DNA of 64,000 bases from Ilyonectria destructans (Eukaryota; Ascomycota; Sordariomycetes; Hypocreales; Nectriaceae): assembly GCA_020740775.1 (NCBI GenBank), contig JAHEWK010000002.1, positions 2,480,001 to 2,544,000 on the forward strand, read 5' to 3'. The translations under genes were made by a program, and so were the position numbers. This document shows positions 35,222 to 46,400 of the stretch, piece after piece. Under the pieces are notes generated by a model. It saw nothing but the letters and a program-made list of their open reading frames with translations. It made no database searches and had not been told where the DNA came from. Every line of letters starts with the position of its first letter. Position 1 is the stretch's first letter.

Positions 35222-35672
35222 GAAAAGACAACCCTGAGGACGCGTCGGCCTTGGAGAGCGAGTAATGACCTGTGGAGAGCTAGATGGAAACTGCATGTAT
35301 AAATACCATGGACATGGAACGGCAATATTGTATGATATATTTGGACGGTTGTCGGGTTGGTTGCAACAGAGCGGCGATATACCAAGACAAGGCACTGGCG
35401 CATGGGTGAATTGTGTGAGTAAAAGCAGGGGCTCGCAGGATTCAGCGGAGTTTGCTTGGCCCCCAGATCTAGATCGGGGAGGAGACCCAATTCCAGTCTA
35501 TACCTATACATGAAATGATTTCGTTTGTACCAATAGTCCAGTGCGAATTCACAGGGCGGAAACCCGTAACGATGTAACCCAAACCAGAGACACCGGGAAA
35601 GCCCAAAGCATTGCCAAGCCAAGTCTACCGAAACCCAAACTCCCGTGAGGTCCAGTCCTTTGGGGGAGGTTT
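35222..35672. other. Convergent 3' region
   Basis: Tail-to-tail 3' UTRs of MGM101 and the TB2/DP1/HVA22 gene. Nothing else seen. Confidence 0.45.
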
Positions 35673-36956
35673 CTATCTCTCCGCGCCCGAGCTAGTGCCT
35701 CCATGGGCATCGCCGCCTCCCCATCCCCAAGGCGCCCAAGAAGAAGAACCAGCCGGCGTGGCACCGCTTGCGCCAACATTGCGTCGCCGGACAGGGCCGT
35801 CGTCCTCGGTGCCGCTCTCGGCGTCAATCTGCTCAAAGTCGGCCTCGCTGCGGCTCTTGGTTAGCCCGGCCAAGCCACTAAAGACGCTGGACGGCCGCTG
35901 CGTGGGATCGTCGTCCTCGGTGCCGTCGAAGGTCATGGATGGGGCGCGGCGGTGGGTGCTGGCGCGTTCCTGGGCACGCTGGGCCTCGGCGCGCAGCCCC
36001 TGGGCTTCGCGGTCGAGGGCCGACAGAACAATGTTGAGGCGGTCGCGCTGGGCACTGATGAAAGTCATCTTCTCGGTGGAGTCGCGCAGGTGAGGAGGGA
36101 TCAGGGCGCCCGAGTTGGAGACGCCGCGGTTGGCTGCGGTCGTCGAAGATGTAGCCCCGGAGCCGCTCGCCGTAGCGCCGGACGTCGTGGCGGCAGCGAC
36201 GGCACTGGAGAGGAGGCTGTAGAAGTCGGAGCCGGGGTTAGCCGCACCAGACCAGTTGGCTGCTGGGACGCTAAACCGGGATAGCAGAGACTGGGTGTAG
36301 CTCTGGGGGCCGGAGGCCTGGGGAGTAGGAGGCGGGGTGGGCTCGGAGGGAGGGAGGCCGAGGACCTTGGTCTTGAAGGCCTCGATGGCCAGCTTGAGGT
36401 AGGCGATGCCAGCATCGGTGAGGCGGTTGTGGGCGCTGGTGATGAACTCGTCGATCTGGGATTCGTTTTCCGTGAGGAAGGGGTGAACCTTTTCCTCGTA
36501 GAGGTAGCGAGCGCCCTGGGTCTGGGGGAGGATGAGGTAGAGGAGGAAGAGGAGGCGGAAGTAGCCGTAGAAGGGGATCCTGGACGAGGAAGTGATGTTA
36601 GCAAAGGGTCTCACATTTGTGTCGCGTGCCAGCGATTGTAGGTGCGAGGCCAAGCGGCAGACTCGAGGAGAGGTTAGAGGGACAGACGAACCAGGAGACG
36701 ATAAACCAGACCCAGGATTCAGCGAGGAGAAAGCAGCTGATGACCACCCAGTACATGAGCCAGGGCGTCAGTTCGGCGGGATCATGCGTCTTGAGGGCCT
36801 TGTAGGAAGCGAAGATGGGGAAGAGGAAGGAGGCAACGGAGCTATCGAGGTCTGCGTGTCAGCTAGGGGCATGTTCCTGGTGCACCTGGTGGTCGGACGC
36901 TGCCATCGCGGGGAGCTGGGTGCTTACGATAAGAGCATGGGCAGGAGGTCGAACAT
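35673..36956 (-). CDS. Long TB2/DP1/HVA22 (REEP/Yop1-type) ER-shaping protein
   Basis: Three exons on the minus strand, 36956-36928, 36841-36692 and 36579-35673, give about 361 residues. The first exon holds 29 nt. The joins restore MFDLLPMLLSSVASFLFPIF and FIVSWIPFYGYFRLLFLLYL. Features are two hydrophobic hairpins in the first 100 residues, the family motif SYKALKTHDPAELTPWLMYWVV, then LPQTQGARYLYEEKVHPFL. The hairpins insert in the ER membrane and bend it into tubules. The 220-residue Ser/Gly/Ala-rich tail with a helical stretch (DRLNIVLSALDREAQGLRAEAQRAQER) marks the longer fungal paralog rather than Yop1 itself, which is about half this size. Confidence 0.85.
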
Positions 36957-38142
36957 GATTGCGACAGGCCGATGGGCGGACGACGAGAACGAAGCTGTGG
37001 CTGCCCCGTCGTGCGCTTGGCGATATGTGATGCTGATGCGGGTGCGCAAGCGGATGGAGGGAGACCAGCAGAGGAGGAGGGTCGTCGTCCTCTCTGGCTT
37101 GTCGCGGGATGGAGAAGTAGAGAGAAGCTGAAGGAGAAGAGGAAGAAGAAGTTAAAACGGTGCCGGCAAGGCTGGCTCGGTGAGATGATCAAGGGTCCCG
37201 TTCTCTGTCAGCCTCTCAGGTGGGTGCCCGCCCGGAGCATCCGCTCTGGATCCCTGTCGGGGCGAATAAATACGGCGGCGATCCGTAGGGCGGGGGCGGG
37301 GCTGGTCGCGCTTCGGGGGGAGCTTGGGGGGTCTCACGCGGACGGCCAGTGGGTAGTGGGGGGGATGACCCGCTGGGCGGCCACTGAGGCGAGCTGAAAG
37401 CACTGAGGGCGCAGGGGAGCTGATCACCTGGAGGGTACCTGGAACGAGGTACTGCGCGCTATGGCCGGATGCGTACAGCGAGGATTGCTGGGCACGATGA
37501 CGTCGATATGAGATGGAGTGCGAGCTAAAGATGAAGGGTTCTTTCACGATGGATGCATCGGCGTCTTCATTGTGGCCTGCCTCTGGCCTTTTGTATTCAC
37601 AAAGGAGCGTCAAAAGAACACGGTTTCTATCTGTATCTCACCCATGTGACTGTCCATCGAGCTTGCGCGGCTCTGGACAAAGTGTCTATTCCCATTGTCG
37701 GTGCCTAGAGGTGGTCTAGGAGGGTAAACTGAGTCATTCGCAGCACCCGGATCACACACATCATCTTTATTCAGCGGCTCTTTCCTAATGAGTACACAAG
37801 CTCCTTCACCAAAGCCTTAGCTGGGTTAAGGTTCCCACCATGGGTACGTATAGTGGGTGCATCAAATGCCTGCCCTTCTTATTAAATTTGACCTAACAAA
37901 TAAATAAATAACAATTATTATAAAAGATAAATAGTAAAAATTAGTCTTTAGAAAATATTGCTTCCTAAATCGCTTTATTAGGATAATAGATAATCATCGT
38001 AGGATTAAGATATATAGTTAGGTGTGCGAATGCTAATTAGGTATGACGGGCAAGTATCATGACCCACGAAGTTCTCCGACGAGGTCTACGTATAAACCTT
38101 CCATCGCCAACATCCGAACCAGGAAGGGTGCCTGCGACAACC
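36957..38142. other. Intergenic region with an AT-rich block
   Basis: The left part is promoter for the minus-strand gene. From about 37,880 to 38,045 the sequence is very AT-rich with short tandem aaat/aataa units and few CpA sites, resembling decayed, possibly RIP-mutated repeat DNA. No coding signal. Confidence 0.5.
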
Positions 38143-39064
38143 ATGTCAACCCGCTCGACTGTGCGCTTCGAACGTGAGCAGGTCACCGATGACATGCTTG
38201 AAGCGGCATCTCAGCTCTTTACTGAGAATTACGGCATTTGGGCCCGGACTGGTGGGCGCCCCTTTGGTAAACCAGGTAAGTTGTCGTCTGGAACTCCTTG
38301 CGTTCAGCTTGTTAAACCACAATTCGCATTTGGTAAAAGTATGGATATCCATACTGATGCTGTATGGATTGTGGTGTATATGGCTGGTCCTTTCAACACA
38401 GCTCACTAACAAGAGCAGGCACTCGCATCAAAATGAGCGCACCCCGCCTACGCGCCCAGTGTCTTCCCGAGGGATCGCGTAGCTGCTATGTGAGAGCCAC
38501 TGTCGACGGGGTCCTGGCAGGTCACGTCTTTGCGTGCCGCTGGCAATATGGAGATCGTCAGGTTTGCTGGGTCACTCAGCTTGTCGTCCATCGCGACTAT
38601 CGTGAGCGCCGTCTCGCAACGACTCTGCTCCTGGCACTCCTCGACAAGGATGACGATATATTTGGCATCATGAGCTCTCACCCAGCTGCCTGTAAGGCCC
38701 TCGCTAAAGCCTTTGGAAGTAAGCATTCATCTTCATTTTTTGGTGGGCCTTACTAACAGATTCAGGTTTCGAATTCTCCCGCATCCCCTTGGATTTCGCC
38801 CAGCAACATACTGCTGGCGTCCTCGCAGCATCTCCAGTCAGCTACATCAAGGACGCGAAACCATGCGGAAGCCTCTTCCACCCTGCGGACACAACTGGGC
38901 TTACGTGTGGTGTCGATTCGAACTTTTTTGTTGATCATGCGGAGCCCCTTGAGGCTCTTAAGCGGGTGAAGGAGTCCAGAGGATGGCCGCTTGGCGATTT
39001 GCCTGATGGACACGAGTTTTTGCTGCTGTTTGCTGAGCTTCAGGGATTGCAGCGTTCGAACTAG
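38143..39064 (+). CDS. GNAT-type acetyltransferase
   Basis: Exons 38143-38275, 38419-38718 and 38766-39064 give about 243 residues. Introns have GTAAGT and GTAAGC donors and ctaac branch sites. The second acceptor is placed at the attcag after the branch site, because the nearer one is too close. The middle exon carries the GNAT core: VRATVDGVLAGHVFACRW, then strand 4 and the acetyl-CoA loop WVTQLVVHRDYRERRLATTLLLAL, then FGIMSSHPAACKALAKAFG. The pattern QLVVHRDYRERRLATTLL replaces the usual Q/R-x-x-G-x-G/A. Substrate unknown; small molecule or protein N-acetylation are both possible. An in-frame upstream ATG at 38,059 would add 28 residues. Confidence 0.75.
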
Positions 39065-39343
39065 GACTCTTGAGTCACAGACAGCTTCATGCTAGTCTCT
39101 ATGTAAGATACCCAGGGGCACCGCCACCACATCAAAAACCTAGAGTTCTGTTATTTCCTGTGTATGACACCTGTTCTTCTCCTACTCGGTGTAGCACCCT
39201 CTGGCTGATATTCAGAGTGGGGAATGATGGCGAGCGCCCGAGCACCAACAACAATTTCTCATCTTGCATTGCAGCCCTGATTTCCCCACGGCTACCTCGG
39301 GAAAGCTTGCTCTTACGGTCTTACAAAACGAAAATCTCCGAAG

Positions 39344-41263
39344 ATGGAAGATGCCGTTCGCCCAAGCGAAGACACTTCTAAAGCCCTTTTCGAAAAGGGC
39401 TTCCTTGCCTGGTCTCGCCTTCGAAACCCAGTTTCGGAGAAGCCCAGCCTCCCGGTTTACTGCCTTGAGCAGCTTGAGAATGCATTTCCTGATCACCCTA
39501 CCTTCCCGCGCCAGCTCCTCCTCGAATACTCGGGCGGTAATCTCTCTGTCAATGGGATCTCGACCTGGGACACAAAGACAGCGGCATCGTCATCCTGTTC
39601 CCTGCCTTCTTTCCAACTCCCATTTCGGATTCCTGTGTCAGTTTCCAAGCCGACTACGGTTTGTGTCTCAAGAGATCCGGAACCGTGCGTTCCAAATCTG
39701 TGCAAAAAGGATGACAACCACATGATGATTCTGGTCCTTGCATGGGCGTACGTTCTGTCCGCGCGGTGGGCCGAGCTAATTCCAGGAACCAAACCGCTGC
39801 AGTATACCAGCAGTCGCGCCAAATGCTTCGATTGTACAGACCTTCCGTCAAGTCCACAGCACGTTTCAATATCTGTGAATCTCGGTGCCGTCGACAGAGG
39901 TGCAGCCCGATGGTGGGCATCTGTCCTAGCTCCTCAGGAAGGTTGGCTCGCAACCATCGATGCTCCTCGCCAGGAATTGCGTTCTCCATGGTCTGTCCGA
40001 CTCCCAAAGCCGCCCATATTTGTCCTTTCGGGACATCTTCGTCCCTCTGAGGCCCCTCCGGCATCGTTATTTCCGCCCGCTGCATCCTTCGCCGAAGCTA
40101 TGCGATATCTGTTGGATTACACTACTCTTCTTGGAATTGAGGACCAGAGCAGTGTGGCTTTGGCCACGGCCCTACTTCTCCCACTCGCGAATTTAGAGGG
40201 ACGGCGAGTCTCGCTACCGGCTCCTCGCATTCTTCGCAAGAGGGAATTACGAGATGTGGTGTGGCCTGGGAATGAAGACCGACGTGGAATTCCGACACCC
40301 CAACTGGACAAGCTCCTTACTCTGAGCTGTAACACGAGTGGCCTCTCAGCTCTTCTTTCGAGCATCTTCTTCGACCCCAATGTGCCTTGCAATCTTGCTA
40401 GCCCCTGGCTACAAGGCGCTTTCGCAGTTCTTGATACCGTGAGGGCCGACAGCCAGGCCCTCACACACATTCTCGTTCGCAGGAATCATCGGCTCAGTTT
40501 TCTTTGGTTAGGAGCAGTTATCACAGGTGCTCATACGAATCTTCTTCGACGCGCTCGTCTTGGAATTAGCGACATCGAGCTGCACTCAGCTGTATGGACA
40601 CAAACCCTCCAAAGTTTTATCCAACTGCCCTTGTCTCAGAGTCCAAGAGCCGACACAGTCCAAAGGTCAGATGAGTGTCGTCTTCTCTACCTTGCCAGCG
40701 AGGACCATCAATCGCGGGTGCTCTTATCGCCTTGGGAGCCTTTTGGCGAGACCGCATTGGAGGAAACTGAAATTGAGGTTCGTTTACATGTGAATTGTGG
40801 CGGTCACGGTCTCACATACAAGTTGTGGACATGGTGTTGCACTAATGGGAACCAGGGCGTGCATCCATCTTCCAACAGCGCCCCAGTTGATACACTCAAT
40901 ACCCTGTCCTGCCTAGATCCACGAGATGCTGTGAGCATTTCTGAAAATACCGGCCGCAATCGAGATGTTGTGATCCCTTTCGATGATTTCGACCCTGAAG
41001 ACGACGACGCCTCTGGTCACGCGACTCTAAGGGTCTTTATGTGGCTTCGTCGGGACGGGTTTCCAGCCACCGAACAGGACATACGCCGCCATGAATGGCT
41101 GTGCGAAGTCCTTGACCAAGAGGACCAGGAAGCCTACGAATCATGGTCGGATAGTGAAAATTCTGATCGAGGGAGAAAGCGGAAGGCAAAGTCAGCTATA
41201 TCACCTCCCAAGTTAGCACGGTGGAGGGCAGGGACTCATGAAGGGTCGACAAGCTCTATATAA
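39344..41263 (+). CDS. Large fungus-specific protein of unknown function (intact paralog)
   Basis: A single uninterrupted frame of 639 residues from the first ATG. No signal peptide and no recognised enzyme motif. A hydrophobic helical stretch near residue 125 (MMILVLAWAYVLSARWAELIPG) and several leucine-rich helices suggest a globular helical protein. The conserved-looking C-terminal section (SDECRLLYLA, PWEPFGETALEETEIEVRLH, YKLWTWCC) is shared with the pseudogene at 24,380-25,167. The tail is acidic, then basic (SDRGRKRKAKS), possibly a nuclear signal. I recognise the family pattern from other sordariomycete genomes, where it is uncharacterised. Confidence 0.72.
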   Translation: MEDAVRPSEDTSKALFEKGFLAWSRLRNPVSEKPSLPVYCLEQLENAFPDHPTFPRQLLLEYSGGNLSVNGISTWDTKTAASSSCSLPSFQLPFRIPVSVSKPTTVCVSRDPEPCVPNLCKKDDNHMMILVLAWAYVLSARWAELIPGTKPLQYTSSRAKCFDCTDLPSSPQHVSISVNLGAVDRGAARWWASVLAPQEGWLATIDAPRQELRSPWSVRLPKPPIFVLSGHLRPSEAPPASLFPPAASFAEAMRYLLDYTTLLGIEDQSSVALATALLLPLANLEGRRVSLPAPRILRKRELRDVVWPGNEDRRGIPTPQLDKLLTLSCNTSGLSALLSSIFFDPNVPCNLASPWLQGAFAVLDTVRADSQALTHILVRRNHRLSFLWLGAVITGAHTNLLRRARLGISDIELHSAVWTQTLQSFIQLPLSQSPRADTVQRSDECRLLYLASEDHQSRVLLSPWEPFGETALEETEIEVRLHVNCGGHGLTYKLWTWCCTNGNQGVHPSSNSAPVDTLNTLSCLDPRDAVSISENTGRNRDVVIPFDDFDPEDDDASGHATLRVFMWLRRDGFPATEQDIRRHEWLCEVLDQEDQEAYESWSDSENSDRGRKRKAKSAISPPKLARWRAGTHEGSTSSI

Positions 41264-41890
41264 ATCTAGTCTGAGACCTATTAACCCAGTGGTATTAGTG
41301 TAGTTCACTGAGATCTGCATTGGTGCGTGGTTCACCCAGAGGTGGTGAGGCAGAGTTCCCGGTCCTACCAGGTAACGCAATTGTGTTCATTAACAAAATA
41401 GCTGTCCCTCCCTTCCCTTGTGATGCATCGCGGTCACGTTGAAGGGCTGCAACCGAGGAGTGAGATCGGGGAAACGGGCTGTAACTAGGCCGCAAGCCCC
41501 TTAGGGAACCAGTGGACACTCTGCAGCAGACAGTCTCCTCGGATCAGGCAGCATTGCAAATGGGATGGTTATACTTCATGCCACTTTCGTAGTTGGAGGG
41601 GAACGACGTCAACCTCGTCAATTTAATCCCATGACTAACTGGTCTAGATCGCATAATTCGTGTAAACGTCGAGAAATCACTGAAACTACCCCAGCAGGAA
41701 TGCTCAAAAGAATAGTAGTGGCAACGGACCTACTTGGCTTGTAAGTGCCAGTACGATGCCGCGGTCTGGATAGGGATTATCCAACAATACGTCTTCTCAT
41801 TCTCCTATCTCTGTTCTAGCCTTGCTGATCCCGAATAGCCTAGCTTATGCGACCTCTACCGCCAGAAATCCTGTGATGACACATGGTCAT
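41264..41890. other. Intergenic region
   Basis: 3' flanks of two convergent genes. No coding signal seen. Confidence 0.4.
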
Positions 41891-42217
41891 TTAGTTTTTG
41901 GTGACCCTGTAGCTCCTAAACCGGGTGCCATCGCCCTTCTGGTCCGGGTATTGCCACCCGGACGATCCGTAGTATTTATTGCCTTTGCAATCGTCTTTGG
42001 TGTACGCAGTATATCCTTTTGGATCCGGCCAGGAAGGAGTCGAAGGGTTGAACCAAATCATGGTTGTCTTCTCGTCGTAGCTGGATTTGAGGTTGTGGCA
42101 TACGCCTCTCTCAGTTCCGTGGGTCTTGACATGTTTGAATTTGGAATAAAAGTCGAGGTTCCAAGCCTGAGCATTGGTTGCAAGGACCAGAGCTAAGGCT
42201 ATGCCAGTGAACTTCAT
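41891..42217 (-). CDS. Small secreted protein, 108 residues
   Basis: The ATG at 42217 begins a typical signal peptide, MKFTGIALALVLATNAQA, with a likely cleavage after AQA. The mature part is about 90 residues, with two cysteines and many Lys, Tyr and Trp (WNLDFYSKFKHVKTHG, IWFNPSTPSWPDPKGY, YRVTKN). No known domain. Two Cys allow one disulfide. Small size, secretion and lack of homology features make it an effector-like or antimicrobial-like candidate by inference. A TATA box lies about 95 nt upstream. Confidence 0.72.
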   Translation of the reverse strand: MKFTGIALALVLATNAQAWNLDFYSKFKHVKTHGTERGVCHNLKSSYDEKTTMIWFNPSTPSWPDPKGYTAYTKDDCKGNKYYGSSGWQYPDQKGDGTRFRSYRVTKN

Positions 42218-42311
42218 GGTAAACGCGTGTGTTTTTTAGAGAAAATGTTTGTGATGATGGTGTTGTGAGTTGAAGACTGTTGTGTTTATCTCATGTTTGG
42301 GTCTTGAGAGG

Positions 42312-42320
42312 CTATTTATA
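42312..42320 (-). promoter_or_regulatory. TATA box of the small secreted protein gene
   Basis: The minus strand reads TATAAATAG, 95-103 nt upstream of the ATG at 42217. Confidence 0.6.
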
Positions 42321-42761
42321 CTTCATGTTGAAGAGGTTGTAGGTTATGATGGTGAAGTTCTATAAGCACGGTGTATACTCGTCCCGTCTTACTTCTTGTA
42401 TGGAGGGCTATTGAAAGTCAATTGGACAGTAGTACTGAAATAAGAACAAAGGTATCCATTCAGCGGGGCGAAATGCTTAATTAGGCTGGACAGCCCAAAT
42501 TTGAACCCCTGAAGGTAGCACTAAAATAAAAAACTTGCCTTTGTAGGGAAAGCAAGGCCGAATGCGATCCCGACTGCAACGTAAGAAGAATAAGCTGAGC
42601 TCGCAGCTTGGGGAAGACAACTCTGAACTTGGGCACCTCCAACCACTATCTTCCTTTGCCAATACAACCACTAAAAATAGAAAACTACACCAGGATAAGC
42701 AGATTATCTAAGGAACGAGTGAACGGGAGAAGGTGGCCTCCTTTTTAGAGTCAGGCCAAGA

Positions 42762-44035
42762 TTGCCGACCCGGACATCCCCAGACACTATGCCTATGGCG
42801 AGATCAGGCATTAAGCGGGGCCACAGGGCCGTTCTCATGTTCACAACATTATACAAACCACATCCTATTCAAGCCAGAATTCCACTGCTTTCATTAGAAA
42901 TGCCTTCTATCAGCCACGTGCACGATATTGAACGCCAGGCCGGCCCTGGTGTCCGGGCTTTTCCACAGGTCACCGAAAACATGCCAGACATTCGAGATCG
43001 AGCGGGGCAAGGCTGCTTCCTCTGCCTAGAGAGTCATAGACAGGGACAGTATGCTGTTCTCGTGCCGTGTCTTCGACCAGCGAAGGCTCGCCGGGTGGTA
43101 CGGTATTCTAGGACTTTTATCGACAATCCGAAACGAATATATGAGAAGATGATGCCTTGGGACAGTGCCTGCGAGTCAGATAACGATATCTATCGGAGAT
43201 TGGTGGACACATGCTACCAGTATCTGGGCTGGTGGAAGATATGGCTGCCTTACTACGGAATCACTGAAGTACTAGAGGTCAACGTAAGGTTGAATACACC
43301 ATGCCAGTGGACAGACCTGACGTTGTTGGAAACACAGTTTCAATTTGCCGGTGTTGTCGAACCGGATGGGCGCTATCCTATCCAGATGGATCCAGTGAAG
43401 CCCGACCACGTCCGAGAGGAGTGTGAGGAGATTATAGCACGGCATCCAACCGGTCCAGACTTGGATATTAACAATGCATGCTTAGACGGCGATAATCACA
43501 GTGACCGGTGCCTCATTGGTATGGAGGAGTGGTTCCAACCATGTATCAGGGTTGACGCAGAGAAAGCAACACAGCGCCACCAGCGGCTTCTGTTCCTGTC
43601 GCACCTAAAGGACTGTGCCCGGGACCCGGCGAGAGCCAATGGGCTGCATACGTTAGAAGGTTTGGCGCAAGAGAGTTGCATCTACGACACAAAGTATTTA
43701 TAGCGTCTTCTCTTTCCATCCCCCCCCCTTCATTATGGGAGCAATCATATTCTGACCTAGTTAGGGGCCCGAACCAAGCCGCATTGCCTCTTCCGCATCA
43801 AAGATTCCAGGGAACAGTTCGCATCAGAGGCCTACACCTCGTTCTAGGATTGCAGAAAGATCGACTGTGGATAGAATTGCCATTCAGAGCCTCATGTGCC
43901 TGGTTTGGGATTGCCCCCATTTGGCTTTGCCTAGTCCTCTGGAGGGGGGCAGGAGGGGACTGGGGAACTGCACTTGCATTCGCGCAAGTTATTGCAGCCT
44001 CTATTTCCATCTTCATTGCCTATGTCCAACAGTAG
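42762..44035 (+). CDS. Uncharacterised fungal protein with C-terminal membrane tail
   Basis: Probable exons 42762-43693 and 43765-44035 encode about 400 residues. The join (GTATTT donor, ctgac branch site, ttag acceptor) bypasses a stop at 43,701 and keeps phase. It adds a hydrophobic end with two helices (SCAWFGIAPIWLCLVLWRG and WGTALAFAQVIAASISIFIAYVQQ). The soluble part has a CFLCLE motif, PYYGITEVLEVNVRL, and many Trp/Tyr. A closing GLHLVLGLQ...DWGTALAFAQ module recurs at the end of several fungal protein families, some near HET-type genes. If the intron is wrong, the product ends at 43,703 after 313 residues. The start may be further in (for example MPSISHVHD). Function unknown. Confidence 0.6.
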
Positions 44036-44585
44036 TTTAGTCTTGAAGCAGCTGCTGGCTATAGGACAAATCAACGTCGTCGATTCGAAGGATGGGCCTG
44101 GCTGGATGTTGCTAAGCTGGGCCAATGTATGAGACAATCATGAAAGTTCTACAGCGGACGCGCAGGGACCAGTCTCTTGTGTTTTTCTTTGATTACAATC
44201 GTTCAAACAACGGCCGTAAGTAACCTTGATTCCATGCTAGTTTGGATCGATGCTGACATTACCCAGGTCAATATCAAGTACGACCAGGCTAAGTCGGATG
44301 GGAACGAGTCCGTTTGAATGGAGAGATAGCCGGCACCGTATTGAGTAGATTAGCTAGAAATCAAGAGCTTCTATGACTCCAATTCCATCCCTGAACTGAA
44401 TGTGAGAGCTGACATTTTCATCTACTAGATTTAATTCACAGTTACTAACAAGAACCTCCCGACAAGTATTTACCTCATTTCGCATATCTCATATAGTGTT
44501 GACTACTCTATCACCCTTGGATCGCTGAGCGTCGCACTTCATAAAGCGGGATACAGAATGGAAAACCCTACTTCTCGTCCTTAAT
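44036..44585. other. Convergent intergenic region
   Basis: About 550 bp between convergent genes. Nothing recognised. Confidence 0.4.
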
Positions 44586-46400
44586 TTAGTAAGCCAAAAG
44601 AATGAAAATGGTTCTTGCATCTAAATAAAGAGTCAGCTTCGACTTGTTCTCAGACCAGCCCGAGCGTTGAGAACAACCCAGACGTGGTTCTCCCAAATCA
44701 GCAGTGACAACCGCCGTGCCCACTACCTGCAACTTCCACTCACGACGGACATAGTATGGCCGCACGACGACGGCTCTTCGCGGCCACTCAAGCCAGCAAA
44801 CGAGGTCTCCAGCGCGTATATCGCTCGACGCGAGACCCATTTTCCAAGGTGCCTGACCTCGATCCGACATTTGAAACAGACGTGATTTATTGGCAGAAGA
44901 CTGCTGCTCTGCAAATGAGTTGTCGTTTTCAGGCAGACCATTAGGCTTTCTTTGCAAATCTTGTATCCAGCCACTGTGGTTGAACAGGGCTCCGTATTTG
45001 TTTTTCTGGAAGTCGTCATCTCCCCCCGACCATTGTACAATACTTCTGCAGTCAAAGCATTTCTGTGACAAGCTTATATCATCCAGGTCTAGAATGGCCC
45101 GAACCATAGTATCGCTCTCCTTGTGGGCACTACCGAGATCGTTTCTATAGTTTGCTTGGACCTGTTCTATCCACTTATCCACCGCGTTAAGATTTCCAAC
45201 GATTTCATAGGGACGCGGACCAACACAGATGACACACCCTAGCATCGCAGCTTGCAACTTAAATGCTTTAAAGTGATTAGTGTTAGTGATGATTATGTTG
45301 TCTCCTTCTCCAGGTGCGTATCGTCGCAGGATTTGCTGCAGGGGGTCACATTCCGCGCCCATGAGCAGATCCCTAACGAGATGCCCGACGGAGATAATAT
45401 CCTTGTCTGCGAATAGGCCGTGTCGGTTCATAAACTCCATGACGTCAGTCCAAATCTCAGAGACTGACTTTTTATAATCGATGACAAAGCCGCGAGCGTC
45501 TGATGCCATACCCACAAGGCCGTACACCTTGTCTTTGCTGTCTTGACACAGAGCATCTCTATGGGCTTGCAGCAGCTGGAGCAAGGTGGCTGACCCGGTA
45601 TATTTCTCTTCCCGCTGTCGTTTCAACGTCATGGGGCCGTGAGGCCCAATGTTGTGCATGGTGACGAAATGAGTAAACTGATCCCATTCCACCGCCGCGT
45701 TTCCGAAGCATACTTTAATCTCGCGGGCACGCCCAATCTCCTGGATGATCCACAACCGATTCCAATAGCCGTCATTGTACAACTCCTCTGCTAAGCTGCG
45801 CTGCTGCGCCGCAGCAAAGTCGGTCTGAGGCGGATCTGGTGGCAACTCCGGCTTGACTTGTTCGTTAGAGGGTTTGTCATGGCCAAGTCTTTGCAAATCA
45901 GGCAGAGTCGCCTCGTATTCCGCATATCTCTTCCCCAACCACACGACGACAGTCTGGGCTCTGAAGTAGATGTGGTGCATTATGCGCACCTGTCTGTTCC
46001 GTTCGGGGATGTCGTCCTGGTTGATGCATATTGCGTCGATCCAGTAAGAGGTGTCGGGAGTGTGACTCCGGAGATAGTGCAAGGCATCCCGGAGATTTTG
46101 CCGGACGCTGAAGGTAGCGCCATTGAGGATAATATTGCACCGGGCTGGACCATCTCCCCACATGTATGAGAGTGCATCAAACTTAGGCCTGTCACGGAAG
46201 GCGACCTCGAACAGGGTGCAGATGATGGTATCGTCGTCCCTCTTGGCTGCTTCAATCCGTACCAGCCGCGTGCAATCTCGATGCTGACTGAGCAGCTCAT
46301 ACGGAGATGAGGATGCTGCGAGTGAGTGTCCAGAGCCGCTCTCCGCGCTCTGGTCTTGTTGTTGTTGGTTTGTCCCGTCTTGAGATTGGCGCGTGGCCAT
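44586..46400 (-). CDS. HET-domain protein (heterokaryon incompatibility type)
   Basis: A single frame of about 604 residues from the ATG at 46400. An upstream in-frame ATG at 46475 would add 25. The first 35 residues are Gln/Ser-rich. The HET domain follows, with motif 1 FDALSYMWGD near residue 75, motif 2 YWIDAICINQDDIPERNRQV near 118, and the later LWIIQEIGRAREIKVCFG segment. HET domains are Toll/TIR-like modules that trigger cell death after non-self recognition in filamentous ascomycetes. The C-terminal 280 residues carry no known repeat (AHRDALCQDSKDKVYGLVGMA is the usual HET tail). No intron needed. Whether it takes part in incompatibility or another death pathway cannot be told. Confidence 0.92.
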   Translation of the reverse strand: MATRQSQDGTNQQQQDQSAESGSGHSLAASSSPYELLSQHRDCTRLVRIEAAKRDDDTIICTLFEVAFRDRPKFDALSYMWGDGPARCNIILNGATFSVRQNLRDALHYLRSHTPDTSYWIDAICINQDDIPERNRQVRIMHHIYFRAQTVVVWLGKRYAEYEATLPDLQRLGHDKPSNEQVKPELPPDPPQTDFAAAQQRSLAEELYNDGYWNRLWIIQEIGRAREIKVCFGNAAVEWDQFTHFVTMHNIGPHGPMTLKRQREEKYTGSATLLQLLQAHRDALCQDSKDKVYGLVGMASDARGFVIDYKKSVSEIWTDVMEFMNRHGLFADKDIISVGHLVRDLLMGAECDPLQQILRRYAPGEGDNIIITNTNHFKAFKLQAAMLGCVICVGPRPYEIVGNLNAVDKWIEQVQANYRNDLGSAHKESDTMVRAILDLDDISLSQKCFDCRSIVQWSGGDDDFQKNKYGALFNHSGWIQDLQRKPNGLPENDNSFAEQQSSANKSRLFQMSDRGQAPWKMGLASSDIRAGDLVCWLEWPRRAVVVRPYYVRREWKLQVVGTAVVTADLGEPRLGCSQRSGWSENKSKLTLYLDARTIFILLAY

